The notes under the pieces: model-generated
The model's database searches: none
What the model saw: only the letters and a program-made list of their open reading frames with translations
Told to the model about the DNA's origin: nothing
Translations under genes and position numbers: made by a program
In this document: positions 26,469 to 35,695 of the stretch, in pieces
Layout: every line of letters starts with the position of its first letter
How positions within the stretch are numbered: position 1 is the first letter of the stretch
Assembly (NCBI GenBank): GCA_023393115.1
Contig: JAEWMS010000063.1
Location: 77,879 to 141,878, forward strand
DNA from: Bacillota bacterium
GTDB lineage: Bacteria > Bacillota > Clostridia > Acetivibrionales > DSM-1351
DNA length: 64,000 bases
Reading direction: 5' to 3'

Positions 26469-29400
26469 ATGCTGGTAAAAAACTTTTTTGAGGATCCAAA
26501 AACTCTGCATGTTGGAACTATGGAGGATAGAGCTTATTATATTCCATATCCTTCCCGGAAAGAGGCTATTTTATCTGAGGCCAGAAATTCCTCCAAGCGT
26601 TTTCAACTGCTCAACGGGCAATGGAGCTTTAAATATTTCAACAGTATCTATGATGTAACAGAAGAATTCTATCTGCCCGATTTTGACCTTGCCCGTTTCG
26701 ACTGTATCCCTGTGCCCGCAGTCTGGCAGAATCATGGCTACGACAGGCATCAGTACACAAATATAAAATACCCTTTCTCTTACGATCCGCCTTATGTGCC
26801 TGTAGAAAATCCCTGCGGAGCCTATGTCAGACAGTTTGAGGTGGCTGCGGGCAATAAGAGTATGAGAAAGTATATCAACTTTGAGGGTGTTGACTCCTGC
26901 TACTATCTATGGATAAATGGAGACTTTGTTGGCTACAGTCAGGTTTCACACTCTACAAGTGAATTTGATATAACAGACTTTGTTAAAGAAGGTCCAAATA
27001 CAATTGCTGTGTTAGTCCTAAAATGGTGTGACGGAAGTTACTTTGAGGATCAGGACAAGTTCAGAACATCAGGCATTTTTCGTGATGTATATATACTTTA
27101 TCGCCCCCAGCAGCATATTCGGGACTTTTTTGTAAAGACTGCCCTTTCGGATAACTACAAAAAGGCAGGCATATCGGTAGAACTTGAATATTTTAATGAA
27201 AATCCGGTTCAGCTTGAATACGTACTGCTTGGTACAGATGCATCAACTGAAGTTGTAAAAGGCACTGTAACTTCAACCGGCCAAAATTCCGAGCTTGAAA
27301 TAAGTATTGAGAACCCTTCCCTGTGGAATGCTGAACAGCCAAACCTCTACACACTTGTTCTGAACACTTCAGAAGAGGCGATAGCCGTAAAAGTTGGCCT
27401 CAGAGATATTAGAATCATTGATAAGGTTGTACATCTTAATGGTCAAAAGATAAAATTCAGAGGTGTAAACAGACATGACAGCAGTCCTATTACAGGTCCT
27501 GCTGTGACGGTAGAGGATATGCTGAAGGACCTTGCCCTTATGAAGCAGCACAATATCAATGCTATCCGTACAAGCCACTACCCCAATGCGCCGGTATTTA
27601 CCGAGTTTTGTGACAAATATGGTTTTTATGTAATTGCAGAAGCAGACATTGAAGCTCATGGAACAACTACTATTTTCGGAGGAGCTCAGGATGGCAAGTC
27701 CTTCCCGCTACTGGCACATGATTCAGATTATGAAGCTTCAATACTTGACCGAGTAAAGAAGAGTGTTATTCGGGATAAAAATCATGCTTGTGTAGTCATA
27801 TGGTCTATGGGAAATGAGTCGGGTTATGGCAGGAACTTTGAGAGTGCTCTAAGATGGGTTAAGAGCTATGATAACAGCAGATTAACACATTATGAAAGTG
27901 CACACTACACTCCTGATGGATATAAAAGTGATTTCAGCAATCTTGATTTATTCAGCTGCATGTATGCTTCAATTGGATATATTAAGGAATATTTTGAAGA
28001 GAAACAGGGCGACAAACCCTTTATACAATGCGAATATGTTCATGCAATGGGTAATGGCCCCGGAGATATTGAGGATTATCATGATCTTATTCAGAAGTAC
28101 GATGGCTTTTGCGGAGGCTTTGTATGGGAATGGTGCGATCATGCTGTATATATGGGGAGAACCGCAGACGGTAAGAAAAAGTATTACTATGGAGGAGATT
28201 TTGGTGAATTTCCTCATGACGGAAACTTCTGTATGGACGGACTTGTATATCCGGACAGGACAGTTCACACAGGTCTCCTTGAGTACAAGAGCGTAATTCG
28301 TCCTCTTCGCCTTGTTAAGGAAAATTCCAAAGAAGGTAAGTACACCTTCAGAAATATGCTTGATTTTATTAATATCAAAGACTATTTATATATTTCCTAC
28401 AGTGTAACAAAAAACGGAGAGGTAATAGAACAGGGAGTTATAGAAGACGAAAGTGTGCTTAATATAAAACCCCATCAGGAAAAGGTTATATATCTTACGT
28501 TGAAAGAGGTTAATGCAGGGGATTGCTATATTAAATTTGATTATATACAAAAAAATGATCTCGCTATTACTAAAAAAGGACATCATCTGGGTTTTGATCA
28601 GGTTAAACTGGCAGCGGAACGCTCTGGACTTAAGGAGGACAGAATTAAAACTTTACTGGGTAAGTTTAAAGGGCAGAAGGGTGAAATGTCATTTGAGGAG
28701 TCTGACAGGTATATAGTAATTACCGGAGTGAATTTCAAATACACCTACAACAAGCTGACAGGCGCATTTGAGAGAATGGTTTATGACAACATCGTACTTT
28801 TGGAAAAACCCATGAACTATAATATATGGAGGGCCCCCACTGATAACGATAGAAATGTCCGCGGCAAATGGGAGGAATGTGGTTATAACAGAGCTTTTTC
28901 AAGAGCATATACAACCCATGTTTCCAAAGAGGACAGCAACATCAGGATAATAACCGAATTGACTGTGACGGCTGTCCACGTACAAAGAATACTTGATATA
29001 AGCACGGAGTGGAATGTAGCTGATGACGGAACAATTTCTATAAACATGCAGGTGGAAAAGAATATGGAAACACCTTTCCTGCCGCGTTTTGGTCTGAGAC
29101 TGTTCCTGCCTCAGGAAATGAACAGGGTTGAGTACTTTGGCTTCGGGCCTTATGAAAGCTATGCCGACAAGCGCAGAGCTTCATATATTGACAGTTTTAC
29201 AGCAAAGGTTGAAGAACTGCATGAAGACTATCTGAAACCTCAGGAAAACGGCAGTCATTGGGGTTGCCATTATGTGAAGCTTCAGGCTGACTCGGGACTG
29301 GGCCTGCTGGTTCTCAACGACGAGCCTTTCGGATTTAATGCATCCTATTATGCGCAGGAAGAGCTTACAAACAAAATGCATAACTTTGAGCTTGAAAAAA

Positions 29401-29552
29401 GCGGGAGTACTGTGCTATGTGTGGATTACGCCCAGAGCGGTATAGGTTCCAACAGCTGTGGCCCCGAACTCATTGAAAAGTACAGGCTCAATGCCCAAAG
29501 ATTCCATACTACAATGCTATTTAAACCGTTTATGCATAACAATATAGTATAA
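26469..29552 (+). CDS. lacZ: GH2 beta-galactosidase
   Basis: Glycoside hydrolase family 2 enzyme of the LacZ type, about 1027 residues. Order of domains: sugar-binding jelly roll (about 45-200), immunoglobulin-like domain, TIM barrel with acid/base Glu in VIWSMGNESGYG and nucleophile Glu in IQCEYVHAMGNGPGD, then a C-terminal Bgal_small_N domain starting around NFKYTYNKLTGAFER with IWRAPTDNDR. I prefer ATG 26469, which has GGTGAT seven bases upstream; an in-frame ATG at 26433 would add 12 residues but has no ribosome site. No signal peptide, so it cleaves imported galactosides. It is transcribed away from the AraC gene. Strict substrate (lactose versus plant galactosides) cannot be told. Confidence 0.93.
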   Translation: MLVKNFFEDPKTLHVGTMEDRAYYIPYPSRKEAILSEARNSSKRFQLLNGQWSFKYFNSIYDVTEEFYLPDFDLARFDCIPVPAVWQNHGYDRHQYTNIKYPFSYDPPYVPVENPCGAYVRQFEVAAGNKSMRKYINFEGVDSCYYLWINGDFVGYSQVSHSTSEFDITDFVKEGPNTIAVLVLKWCDGSYFEDQDKFRTSGIFRDVYILYRPQQHIRDFFVKTALSDNYKKAGISVELEYFNENPVQLEYVLLGTDASTEVVKGTVTSTGQNSELEISIENPSLWNAEQPNLYTLVLNTSEEAIAVKVGLRDIRIIDKVVHLNGQKIKFRGVNRHDSSPITGPAVTVEDMLKDLALMKQHNINAIRTSHYPNAPVFTEFCDKYGFYVIAEADIEAHGTTTIFGGAQDGKSFPLLAHDSDYEASILDRVKKSVIRDKNHACVVIWSMGNESGYGRNFESALRWVKSYDNSRLTHYESAHYTPDGYKSDFSNLDLFSCMYASIGYIKEYFEEKQGDKPFIQCEYVHAMGNGPGDIEDYHDLIQKYDGFCGGFVWEWCDHAVYMGRTADGKKKYYYGGDFGEFPHDGNFCMDGLVYPDRTVHTGLLEYKSVIRPLRLVKENSKEGKYTFRNMLDFINIKDYLYISYSVTKNGEVIEQGVIEDESVLNIKPHQEKVIYLTLKEVNAGDCYIKFDYIQKNDLAITKKGHHLGFDQVKLAAERSGLKEDRIKTLLGKFKGQKGEMSFEESDRYIVITGVNFKYTYNKLTGAFERMVYDNIVLLEKPMNYNIWRAPTDNDRNVRGKWEECGYNRAFSRAYTTHVSKEDSNIRIITELTVTAVHVQRILDISTEWNVADDGTISINMQVEKNMETPFLPRFGLRLFLPQEMNRVEYFGFGPYESYADKRRASYIDSFTAKVEELHEDYLKPQENGSHWGCHYVKLQADSGLGLLVLNDEPFGFNASYYAQEELTNKMHNFELEKSGSTVLCVDYAQSGIGSNSCGPELIEKYRLNAQRFHTTMLFKPFMHNNIV

Positions 29553-29615
29553 TATATGTTATAAAGAAAGTTATTGTACGCGAGGACAGCTCATAGAAAT
29601 GTGGAAGGATGATTA

Positions 29616-29662
29616 AAAACAGTTAGAGGAATTTTTGACAAGAGAATTACTCTAACTGTTTT
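29616..29662. terminator. Bidirectional terminator between lacZ and AraC remnant
   Basis: Perfect 13-bp stem (29616-29628 with 29650-29662; AAAACAGTTAGAG and CTCTAACTGTTTT) with A-run on one side and T-run on the other, so it can end transcription from both the lacZ side and the convergent AraC remnant. Confidence 0.85.
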
Positions 29663-29688
29663 GTGTCCGCACATTTATATGAGCTGAC

Positions 29689-30033
29689 TTACACCACCCA
29701 CGAGCTCCTGTATTCTGAAGGAGAAATTCCCATAATCCGTTTGAAAGTATTGCTGAAATAATAAACATCTTTAAACCCGGTCAATTCTGCTACTTCACTA
29801 ATATTATACTCACCTGACTGAAGAAGGATGGCCGCCTTGTTTACTCTTACCTTCATTAAAAAATTGTGAATGGATTTACCTTCCGATTTTCTGAACAGAG
29901 CCCCGCAGTATACACTATTAATATTTAGTTTTTCTGCTAAACCGGAAACAGTAATGTCTTCACTATAATGTTCTATAATGTATCGTTTAATTGAACGCAC
30001 ATGGCGATTACCTTTATCCTCATCATGTTTATA
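29689..30033 (-). pseudogene. AraC-type DNA-binding domain, 5'-truncated gene
   Basis: The last ~110 codons of an AraC/YesN-type regulator are clear: RHVRSIKRYIIEHYSEDI, first helix-turn-helix VSGLAEKLNINSVYCGALFR, second YNISEVAELTGFKDVYYFSN, ending FKRIMGISPSEY. Upstream of about 30030 the same reading frame stays open but its translation is simply the antisense of the adjacent plus-strand Gfo/Idh sequence, with no homology to an AraC sensor domain. So the regulator lost its N-terminal half at a rearrangement point about 30010-30050. No start codon with a ribosome site is evident, so it is probably not expressed as a functional regulator. The exact left/right breakpoint is uncertain. Confidence 0.8.
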
Positions 30034-30597
30034 AAGGAGTTTATGAAGGAGCAGGGCAAAGAGGATATTTCTATTACAGCACTGCAATATCCCGGAGGAG
30101 CAGTTGCACAGATCACCAGCTCGGTTATTCATCATGGAGAAGAACAACAGATAATATTCCAGGGTGAAAAGGCTAGAATTTCCGCCCCTTGGAAAGCACG
30201 AACAATGGTTTCCAAGAGCAATGGGTTCCCGGAGGACAATACTGAATTGGAGAAAGAGTTGAATGAATACTACGAAAGTCTTCCAAAGCTGAAATATAGT
30301 GAGCATAAGGGTGAGATAGATGATGTACTCACGGCTATTGAGACAGGTGGACAGCCACTTATTACAGGACAAAGCGGCAGGCTTACAATTGAGATTATTA
30401 CTGCTATTTATAAAGCGGGGGTTGAGAAAAAAGTGATATATCTCCCAATAACCAAAGAAGACCCTTATTACACGGTTAAAGGAATACAGGAAAATGCCAT
30501 CCGTTTTTACGAGAAGACAGCTTCTGTAGTGAATCTTGGAAATGATCAGGAGATAACAGTGGGCAGCGACTATAAAAATGGTTCTGAAAAAATGTAG
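30034..30597 (+). pseudogene. Gfo/Idh/MocA oxidoreductase, 5'-truncated gene
   Basis: About 188 codons of the C-terminal substrate-binding domain of a sugar/inositol-dehydrogenase-like oxidoreductase: ISITALQYPGGAVAQITSSV, then HHGEEQQIIFQGEKARISAP, and a late block IDDVLTAIETGGQPLITGQS. The N-terminal Rossmann fold (GxGxxG) and the catalytic Lys/EKP block are missing. There is no ribosome site before the nominal ATG at 30001, which lies in the AraC remnant. The gene therefore lost its 5' half at the same breakpoint as the opposing AraC gene. The intact paralogous oxidoreductase begins 13 bp after its stop, so the two were probably one operon. Confidence 0.8.
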
Positions 30598-30609
30598 GAG
30601 GTAACTCAT

Positions 30610-31683
30610 ATGGATAGAATAGAAGGTATGAACTATATGCCAAAGGGTAAGCCAAATCCTGTGGTTAAACCAGGAGAGTTTGTATTTGCAGCTGTAGGAC
30701 TCGATCATGCCCATATTGGTGGTATGTGCAACGGTCTTATAGAGGCCGGCGGAACATTAAAATGGATTTACGATCCCGATCAGCAAAAACTGGACAGGTA
30801 CTGTAACATGTATCCTCAAGCCAGAAGGGCGAGAAGTGAAGAGGAGGTATTGGCAGATCCTGAAGTTAAACTTGTAGCCGGGGCTGCTGTAACCTCCGAG
30901 CGCTGTGCTCTAGGACTTCGGGTTATGGAGGCAGGGAAGGATTATTTTACCGATAAGGCTCCCTTGACCACGTTGGAGCAGCTGGAGGCCGCAAAGGAAA
31001 AAGTAAGGGCTACCGGAAGGAAATATGCGGTATACTATAGTGAACGATTACATGTAGAAGATGCTGTATTTGCAGGACAGCTTATTGAACAGGGTGCTAT
31101 TGGAAAGGTTATTCAGACCATTGGAATGGGCCCTCATAGATTAAGTCCTAAAGCCAGGCCGGAATGGTTTTTTCTTAAGGGAAAATACGGAGGCATTCTC
31201 TGTGACATTGGAAGTCACCAAATTGAACAGTTTTTATTTTACACGGGTGCCAAGGATGCGTCAGTGGTGCGCAGTCAGATTGCAAACTACGCTCATCCTG
31301 AATATCCTGAACTTGATGATTTTGGGGATGCTACCCTTGTAGCAGACAATGGTGCTACCGGTTACTTTCGAGTGGACTGGTTTACACCTGATGGACTCTC
31401 GACCTGGGGGGATGGCAAAACCTTCATCCTCGGTACAGAAGGTTTTATAGAGCTGCGAAAATATGTGAACATTGCAGTGAATAATGGAGGAGGCACTGTT
31501 TTTCTGGCGAATCAGAAGGAAGAAACCTCTTACGACATCCGCGGAAAGGTCGGGTATCCGTATTTTGGACAGTTGATACTCGACTGTATTAACAGAACAG
31601 AAAATGCCATGACGCAGGAGCATGCCTTTAAGGCGGCAGAGCTCTGTGTAAAAGCCCAGCTGCAAGCCATCAAGCTTTTGTAA
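30610..31683 (+). CDS. Gfo/Idh/MocA-family oxidoreductase
   Basis: NAD(P)-dependent sugar-type dehydrogenase of 357 residues. The N-terminal Rossmann fold reads VFAAVGLDHAHIGGMCNGL (a variant dinucleotide loop). FTDKAPLTTLEQLEAA contains DKAP at the place of the usual EKP catalytic motif, with Lys around residue 117. The C-terminal alpha/beta domain carries LCDIGSHQIEQFLFY with the conserved Asp/His pair. The ATG is preceded by AGGAGG at 30596-30601. Upstream is the broken Gfo/Idh paralogue. Substrate unknown; neighbours (lacZ, AraC) suggest a sugar or uronic acid derivative. Family assignment is firm. Confidence 0.87.
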   Translation: MDRIEGMNYMPKGKPNPVVKPGEFVFAAVGLDHAHIGGMCNGLIEAGGTLKWIYDPDQQKLDRYCNMYPQARRARSEEEVLADPEVKLVAGAAVTSERCALGLRVMEAGKDYFTDKAPLTTLEQLEAAKEKVRATGRKYAVYYSERLHVEDAVFAGQLIEQGAIGKVIQTIGMGPHRLSPKARPEWFFLKGKYGGILCDIGSHQIEQFLFYTGAKDASVVRSQIANYAHPEYPELDDFGDATLVADNGATGYFRVDWFTPDGLSTWGDGKTFILGTEGFIELRKYVNIAVNNGGGTVFLANQKEETSYDIRGKVGYPYFGQLILDCINRTENAMTQEHAFKAAELCVKAQLQAIKLL

Positions 31684-31735
31684 GAACTAACATATAGAGA
31701 AGTTGATACTTCACTTTATGCAGGTACAACAGCAC

Positions 31736-32320
31736 TCACCTGGCTCTTAGGATATCTACAATCCAGCTGCTTTGAGGCATCGGTAGCTCAGGACGAATAA
31801 CTACATTTTCTGCTATACCTTGAACCGCACTCCAATAAGCCACTGCAAGTGCCTCAGGATTGCCCTGCTTGATTTCTCCCAATTGTTGTCCCTTCTCAAT
31901 CAAAGGAAGGACAGGATATATAGCATCAAACTTCCCCGCAATTTGCTTAATACTCTCCGGAACCCCTTCGGAATTCATTGCCTGAGGCATAAGCAAGAAC
32001 ATTTTAGCAGTAAAGCAGTCGAACTTCAGGGAACTGAAAATTTCTGAAGTAATTTTCTCGAAACCTTCTATAGGGGTTCCCATAAAACCTTCAAGTATGT
32101 TAAAAATGCTATCCGGACCTGACATGCCGATATTGACCAACTCTTCGTAAACTCGCTCCTTGGACTCAAAGTAGTTGAAAAACAAGCCTGTACTGATATT
32201 CAATTTTTTAGCTATATCCCTTATGGTTGTTGCCGCATATCCGCGGGTGATTATCATGTCAAGGCTGCATTCCAGTATTTGCTTCCTACGGTCAAATCGC
32301 TGCTGTTCTCTTTTGTTCAT
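31736..32320 (-). CDS. TetR-family transcriptional regulator
   Basis: Repressor of 194 residues. The N-terminal helix-turn-helix is classic: RRKQILECSLDMIITRGYAA then TTIRDIAKKLNISTGLFFNY, followed by FESKERVYEEL. The remaining ~140 residues form the variable ligand/dimerisation domain, giving no clue to ligand. It is transcribed in the same direction as, and 129 bp downstream of, the phytoene-desaturase-like flavoprotein gene, whose promoter carries two TGAACA-type palindromes. An 11-bp-armed palindrome (32389-32418) lies just after its own likely promoter TTGGTT-N17-TATAAT. Regulation of the flavoprotein and itself is a reasonable inference. Confidence 0.9.
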   Translation of the reverse strand: MNKREQQRFDRRKQILECSLDMIITRGYAATTIRDIAKKLNISTGLFFNYFESKERVYEELVNIGMSGPDSIFNILEGFMGTPIEGFEKITSEIFSSLKFDCFTAKMFLLMPQAMNSEGVPESIKQIAGKFDAIYPVLPLIEKGQQLGEIKQGNPEALAVAYWSAVQGIAENVVIRPELPMPQSSWIVDILRAR

Positions 32321-32388
32321 AAATACCTCGGGTGTATAATTTATTTCTTATAAGTAATATTTGTTGACATAAGACTACAATATTCAAT

Positions 32389-32418
32389 AATATATGCTAG
32401 TACTACTTAGCATATATT
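32389..32418 (-). promoter_or_regulatory. Palindrome in tetR promoter region
   Basis: Perfect inverted repeat AATATATGCTA / TAGCATATATT with an 8-nt centre. On the minus strand it directly follows a promoter-like TTGGTT-N17-TATAAT, so it would overlap the transcription start of the TetR gene. It may be an operator or, as the arms can pair in RNA, a weak terminator of the upstream flavoprotein gene; there is no T-run. Confidence 0.5.
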
Positions 32419-32449
32419 ATAACTTAGGGTTGTCAGTAAACCAATTAAA

Positions 32450-33907
32450 TTATTGATTTAAATACTTCTTCACTGACGTTGATGCACTCTTTCCGCTCTG
32501 AATGGCGGAACAGATGCCACCTCCTACAGTGGTCCACTGCCCGCATAAATAAAGGCCTTTAATTCCGTCCACTGTATTTTTTATATTATACTTTAGTGAA
32601 GATGGTGTAGGAGCAAAGCCCTCCCAGGAGCCTTTATATAAATTGGCATACCGTATGTATGTTGCAGGAGTAGCTACATCAATTACTTCTATAGCATCCT
32701 TAAAACCAGGAATACGTTTGTCTAATGCATCTGCTACCTCATTTGCCAACTCTTCTTTTTTCGTACGGTAAGTATCGGTATTATTTTTTCGTAAATCCCT
32801 CCAGTAATCAAGGGTGGTATTTATCAAAACCATAACACTGCTGCAATTTTCGGGAGCTGCTGCCGGGTCAAATTCAAAACTACGAAGGTTCAGGAAATGG
32901 CAAACTTCTTCTGAGTTTATTCTGATACCTTCAGGGCATTCGAAGTACTGAGAAAAGGGAAGGTTAAATTTTCTATTAAGCCCGAAGGAAACCAGTAACA
33001 GCGGGGAGAAAAGCTCGGCAGATTCCAGTAAGGTGTCAAGCTGTCTATGTCTATATTCTCCGCCAAGCATATTTTTAAGTACATCATACATATCGCAGGC
33101 TGCCACAATTGCATCTGCCTGATGAACCAGACCCTTTACCTCCAGTGCATTAGCTTTACCGCCATTTACAATAATTTTATCCACTCTGGAAGAAAAGTTG
33201 ATTTTTCCACCAAGATCACTATAGAGTTTCTCCATTCTGGCAATTACATCATATGCTCCGCCCATGGGATAGCCAGCGTTACCACTCATCCGTGTTCCTA
33301 ACATCAAAACAAGTACAAAAAATGAGTATTGAGGAGGCATAAGGTGGAACAGGATTGCTTTTATAGCCGGATTACTAAATGATTCTACATACTGGCTAAC
33401 GGTTATTCCTGAATATTTCCTTACAAGTTTTAAAAAACCTCTGCTGTTTTTTATCATGTCAAGGAACTCCAGAAAACCGGTGGGTGCTCCTGGAGGCATT
33501 TTTGTGGAAATCATTGCTTCTATATCCTGACAGAAACTCTCAATTTGTGAACTGTCCTCCGGTGCAATCGAAAGCAAAAAGCTCTTAAAGGGTATAAGGG
33601 ACATGGGTATTTCGTAAGTTGTTACGTTAATCTGAGTTTTTATGCTTTCTGCATTATAAATTACAGTATCCTTGTCTAATGCATGTACCTCTCGATACAA
33701 ATCGTAAAATGGTGTGTCGGGCTTTGTTCCTACCATCCATTCAATACACCCGTCAAATCTGTACCCTTTCCTCTCCCAGGCGGTACACATACCTCCTGCT
33801 TGACCTGAGATTTCAAAAATTTCGGTCCGGACACCCTGCTTCTGCAGGTAAATACCTGTACTCAAGCCTGTAAGACCGGCCCCGATAATCAACACTTTTT
33901 TACTCAT
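32450..33907 (-). CDS. Phytoene desaturase-like FAD oxidoreductase
   Basis: FAD-dependent amine-oxidase/CrtI-like protein of 485 residues. The N-terminal dinucleotide-binding fold is VLIIGAGLTGLSTGIYLQKQ with acidic end EIFE, followed by AGGMCTAWERKGYRFD. The C-terminal flavin motif is LYLCGQWTTVGGGICSAIQS. Start ATG 33907 is chosen because GAGGGAGG lies just before it and the protein then starts at the Rossmann strand. The family includes phytoene desaturases, carotene isomerases and retinol saturases; no other carotenoid gene is visible, so substrate is unknown. Two tandem TTGAACA-type palindromes upstream (33934-33964) point to repression by the adjacent TetR protein. Confidence 0.85.
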   Translation of the reverse strand: MSKKVLIIGAGLTGLSTGIYLQKQGVRTEIFEISGQAGGMCTAWERKGYRFDGCIEWMVGTKPDTPFYDLYREVHALDKDTVIYNAESIKTQINVTTYEIPMSLIPFKSFLLSIAPEDSSQIESFCQDIEAMISTKMPPGAPTGFLEFLDMIKNSRGFLKLVRKYSGITVSQYVESFSNPAIKAILFHLMPPQYSFFVLVLMLGTRMSGNAGYPMGGAYDVIARMEKLYSDLGGKINFSSRVDKIIVNGGKANALEVKGLVHQADAIVAACDMYDVLKNMLGGEYRHRQLDTLLESAELFSPLLLVSFGLNRKFNLPFSQYFECPEGIRINSEEVCHFLNLRSFEFDPAAAPENCSSVMVLINTTLDYWRDLRKNNTDTYRTKKEELANEVADALDKRIPGFKDAIEVIDVATPATYIRYANLYKGSWEGFAPTPSSLKYNIKNTVDGIKGLYLCGQWTTVGGGICSAIQSGKSASTSVKKYLNQ

Positions 33908-33933
33908 AATACCTCCCTCTTCCCTGAATAATA

Positions 33934-33964
33934 TTGAACAATAGTTCATTGAACAACTGTTCAA
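33934..33964. promoter_or_regulatory. Tandem palindromic operators, likely TetR sites
   Basis: A perfect 16-bp palindrome TTGAACA-ac-TGTTCAA (33949-33964) is preceded by an imperfect copy TTGAACA-at-AGTTCAT (33934-33949), spaced 15 bp. They lie 27-57 bp upstream of the flavoprotein start codon, in its promoter region. Assignment to the TetR product of 31736-32320 is inference. Confidence 0.7.
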
Positions 33965-34062
33965 TATTATGGTATTCCAAATTCTTCTAAAAGTCAACAG
34001 CTTTCAAAGTTTTCAATTATTGACACTGTTATACTTATGTTTAATAATGAAAGAGTAGCTTT

Positions 34063-35556
34063 ATGAATAAAATAATTAAGGCGGTGACAAATATTAAGGC
34101 ATACAACACTCCAATTTATAACTATCTGAGAAAGTACGCCGAAGAAAAAAATAATATATTTCACATGCCTGGACACAAGCTGGGAAAAGGAGTCCCCGGA
34201 GAGCTATCCCACAACCTGCTGCAGCTCGACGTCACCGAGATAGATGGAACGGACAACCTCCACTATCCCGAGGGCATAATAAAAGAAGCTCAGGAACTGG
34301 CTGCAAAAGCCTTTGGAGCCGACAGGACTTTTTTCCTTGTTAATGGGTCTACCTGTGGTGTTCAGGCGGCAATCATGACTGCCTGCGCCCGGGGTCAGAA
34401 AATTATCGTGGGCAGGGACTCCCATAAATCTGTAGCTTCAGGCTTGATTTTGTCGGGCGCAGAACCGATTTTTGTGCAGCCGGAATTTAACGACGAATTC
34501 GCCATATCTGCGGAAATAAAGCCGGAAAGTATAGAGAATGCATTGCGCGCTAATCCTGACGCCACCGGCGTGCTCATAACAAGACCAAACTATTACGGAG
34601 TATGCAGCGACATAGAGAGAATCAGCAGCCTGGTACATTCCTATGGAAAGCTGCTGATAGTAGATGAAGCTCACGGAGCACATCTGGCCTTCAGTGACAG
34701 GCTGCCGGCTTCTGCTTTGGAGCACGGCGCCGATATATGTATTCAAAGCGCGCACAAAACTCTTCCCGCCGTTACACAGGGAGCATATCTACATGTAAAA
34801 GGTAATAGGGTCCATATGGAGAAGCTGGACATAAACCTCTCAATGCTGCAAACTTCAAGTCCCTCATATATAATAATGTCCTACCTTGACATAGCCAGAG
34901 AGCTTATGGAGACAGAGGGCAGAGAAAAGCTTGGTCAATTGATAGATATAAATACACAGTTTACGGAAGAAGCTGAGAAAACAGGTATATACAAGGTTTT
35001 GTCACAACAGAACCTGGGTATAAAAACTACACTGGACCCCACCAGACTTGTTATAAATATTAGTAGTCTTGGTATTAGCGGTTATAATGCAGATAAGATT
35101 CTCGGGGAAATATATGGTACCAGATTGGAAATGGCTGATTATGAAAACCTGGTGGCAATAACAACTGTGGCTGATACACAAGAAAGCTTGAATAGACTCC
35201 TTGAAGCTTTGAAGTCTTTTCTCGGACATGAAGCCGGGCAAAACCGGGATTACCAGGGTGATTATCAAGGCGAAATACAGCGGAATATATTCAAAGCCTT
35301 TTGGAAACAGACTCCCGAAGCTATCAAAATACAGCCCTGGGAGGCTTACAGTTCGGAAAAGGAAGTTCTCCCGCTTCAAGCATGTGAGGGAAGGGTATGT
35401 GCCGAAATAATAACACCTTATCCTCCCGGAGTACCTCTTTTTTATCCGGGGGAAATTATAACGACTTCAGGCATACAATATATTAACGATATTATATGTG
35501 CCGGAGGTAAAGTTAACGGAATTGGAAATAATAATTCTATAAGGGTAATAAAATAG
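34063..35556 (+). CDS. PLP-dependent Orn/Lys/Arg decarboxylase (YaaO type)
   Basis: Group III-like basic amino acid decarboxylase, 497 residues, fold-type I PLP enzyme. Visible motifs are FHMPGHKLGKG near residue 33, LVNGSTCGVQAAIM (PLP phosphate region), LIVDEAHGAHLAF (Asp and His near the cofactor), and SAHKTLPAVTQGAYLH with the Schiff-base Lys near residue 232. A C-terminal domain contains ACEGRVCAEIITPYPPGVPL. Start ATG 34063 has only a fair ribosome site (GAAAGAG); other in-frame starts are worse. In B. subtilis the homologue yaaO also sits just before tmk. The product would be agmatine or cadaverine; specificity cannot be decided from sequence alone. Confidence 0.88.
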   Translation: MNKIIKAVTNIKAYNTPIYNYLRKYAEEKNNIFHMPGHKLGKGVPGELSHNLLQLDVTEIDGTDNLHYPEGIIKEAQELAAKAFGADRTFFLVNGSTCGVQAAIMTACARGQKIIVGRDSHKSVASGLILSGAEPIFVQPEFNDEFAISAEIKPESIENALRANPDATGVLITRPNYYGVCSDIERISSLVHSYGKLLIVDEAHGAHLAFSDRLPASALEHGADICIQSAHKTLPAVTQGAYLHVKGNRVHMEKLDINLSMLQTSSPSYIIMSYLDIARELMETEGREKLGQLIDINTQFTEEAEKTGIYKVLSQQNLGIKTTLDPTRLVINISSLGISGYNADKILGEIYGTRLEMADYENLVAITTVADTQESLNRLLEALKSFLGHEAGQNRDYQGDYQGEIQRNIFKAFWKQTPEAIKIQPWEAYSSEKEVLPLQACEGRVCAEIITPYPPGVPLFYPGEIITTSGIQYINDIICAGGKVNGIGNNNSIRVIK

Positions 35557-35695
35557 GCTTTAGAGAACGATTCCTTATAAAAATACGAATATATAGAGAG
35601 ATTAATTTAGAGATTAATCAATGTTATGTTATAATACTAAAAAAGGCACAATCTTCTTTAAATATAAAACGATACCTGCTTGAAAGGATTAGGAA

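Noticed and set aside
30040..30714. Long minus-strand open frame upstream of the AraC C-terminal domain
   Set aside because: It is the antisense of real Gfo/Idh coding sequence, lacks any regulator homology, and is open by chance.
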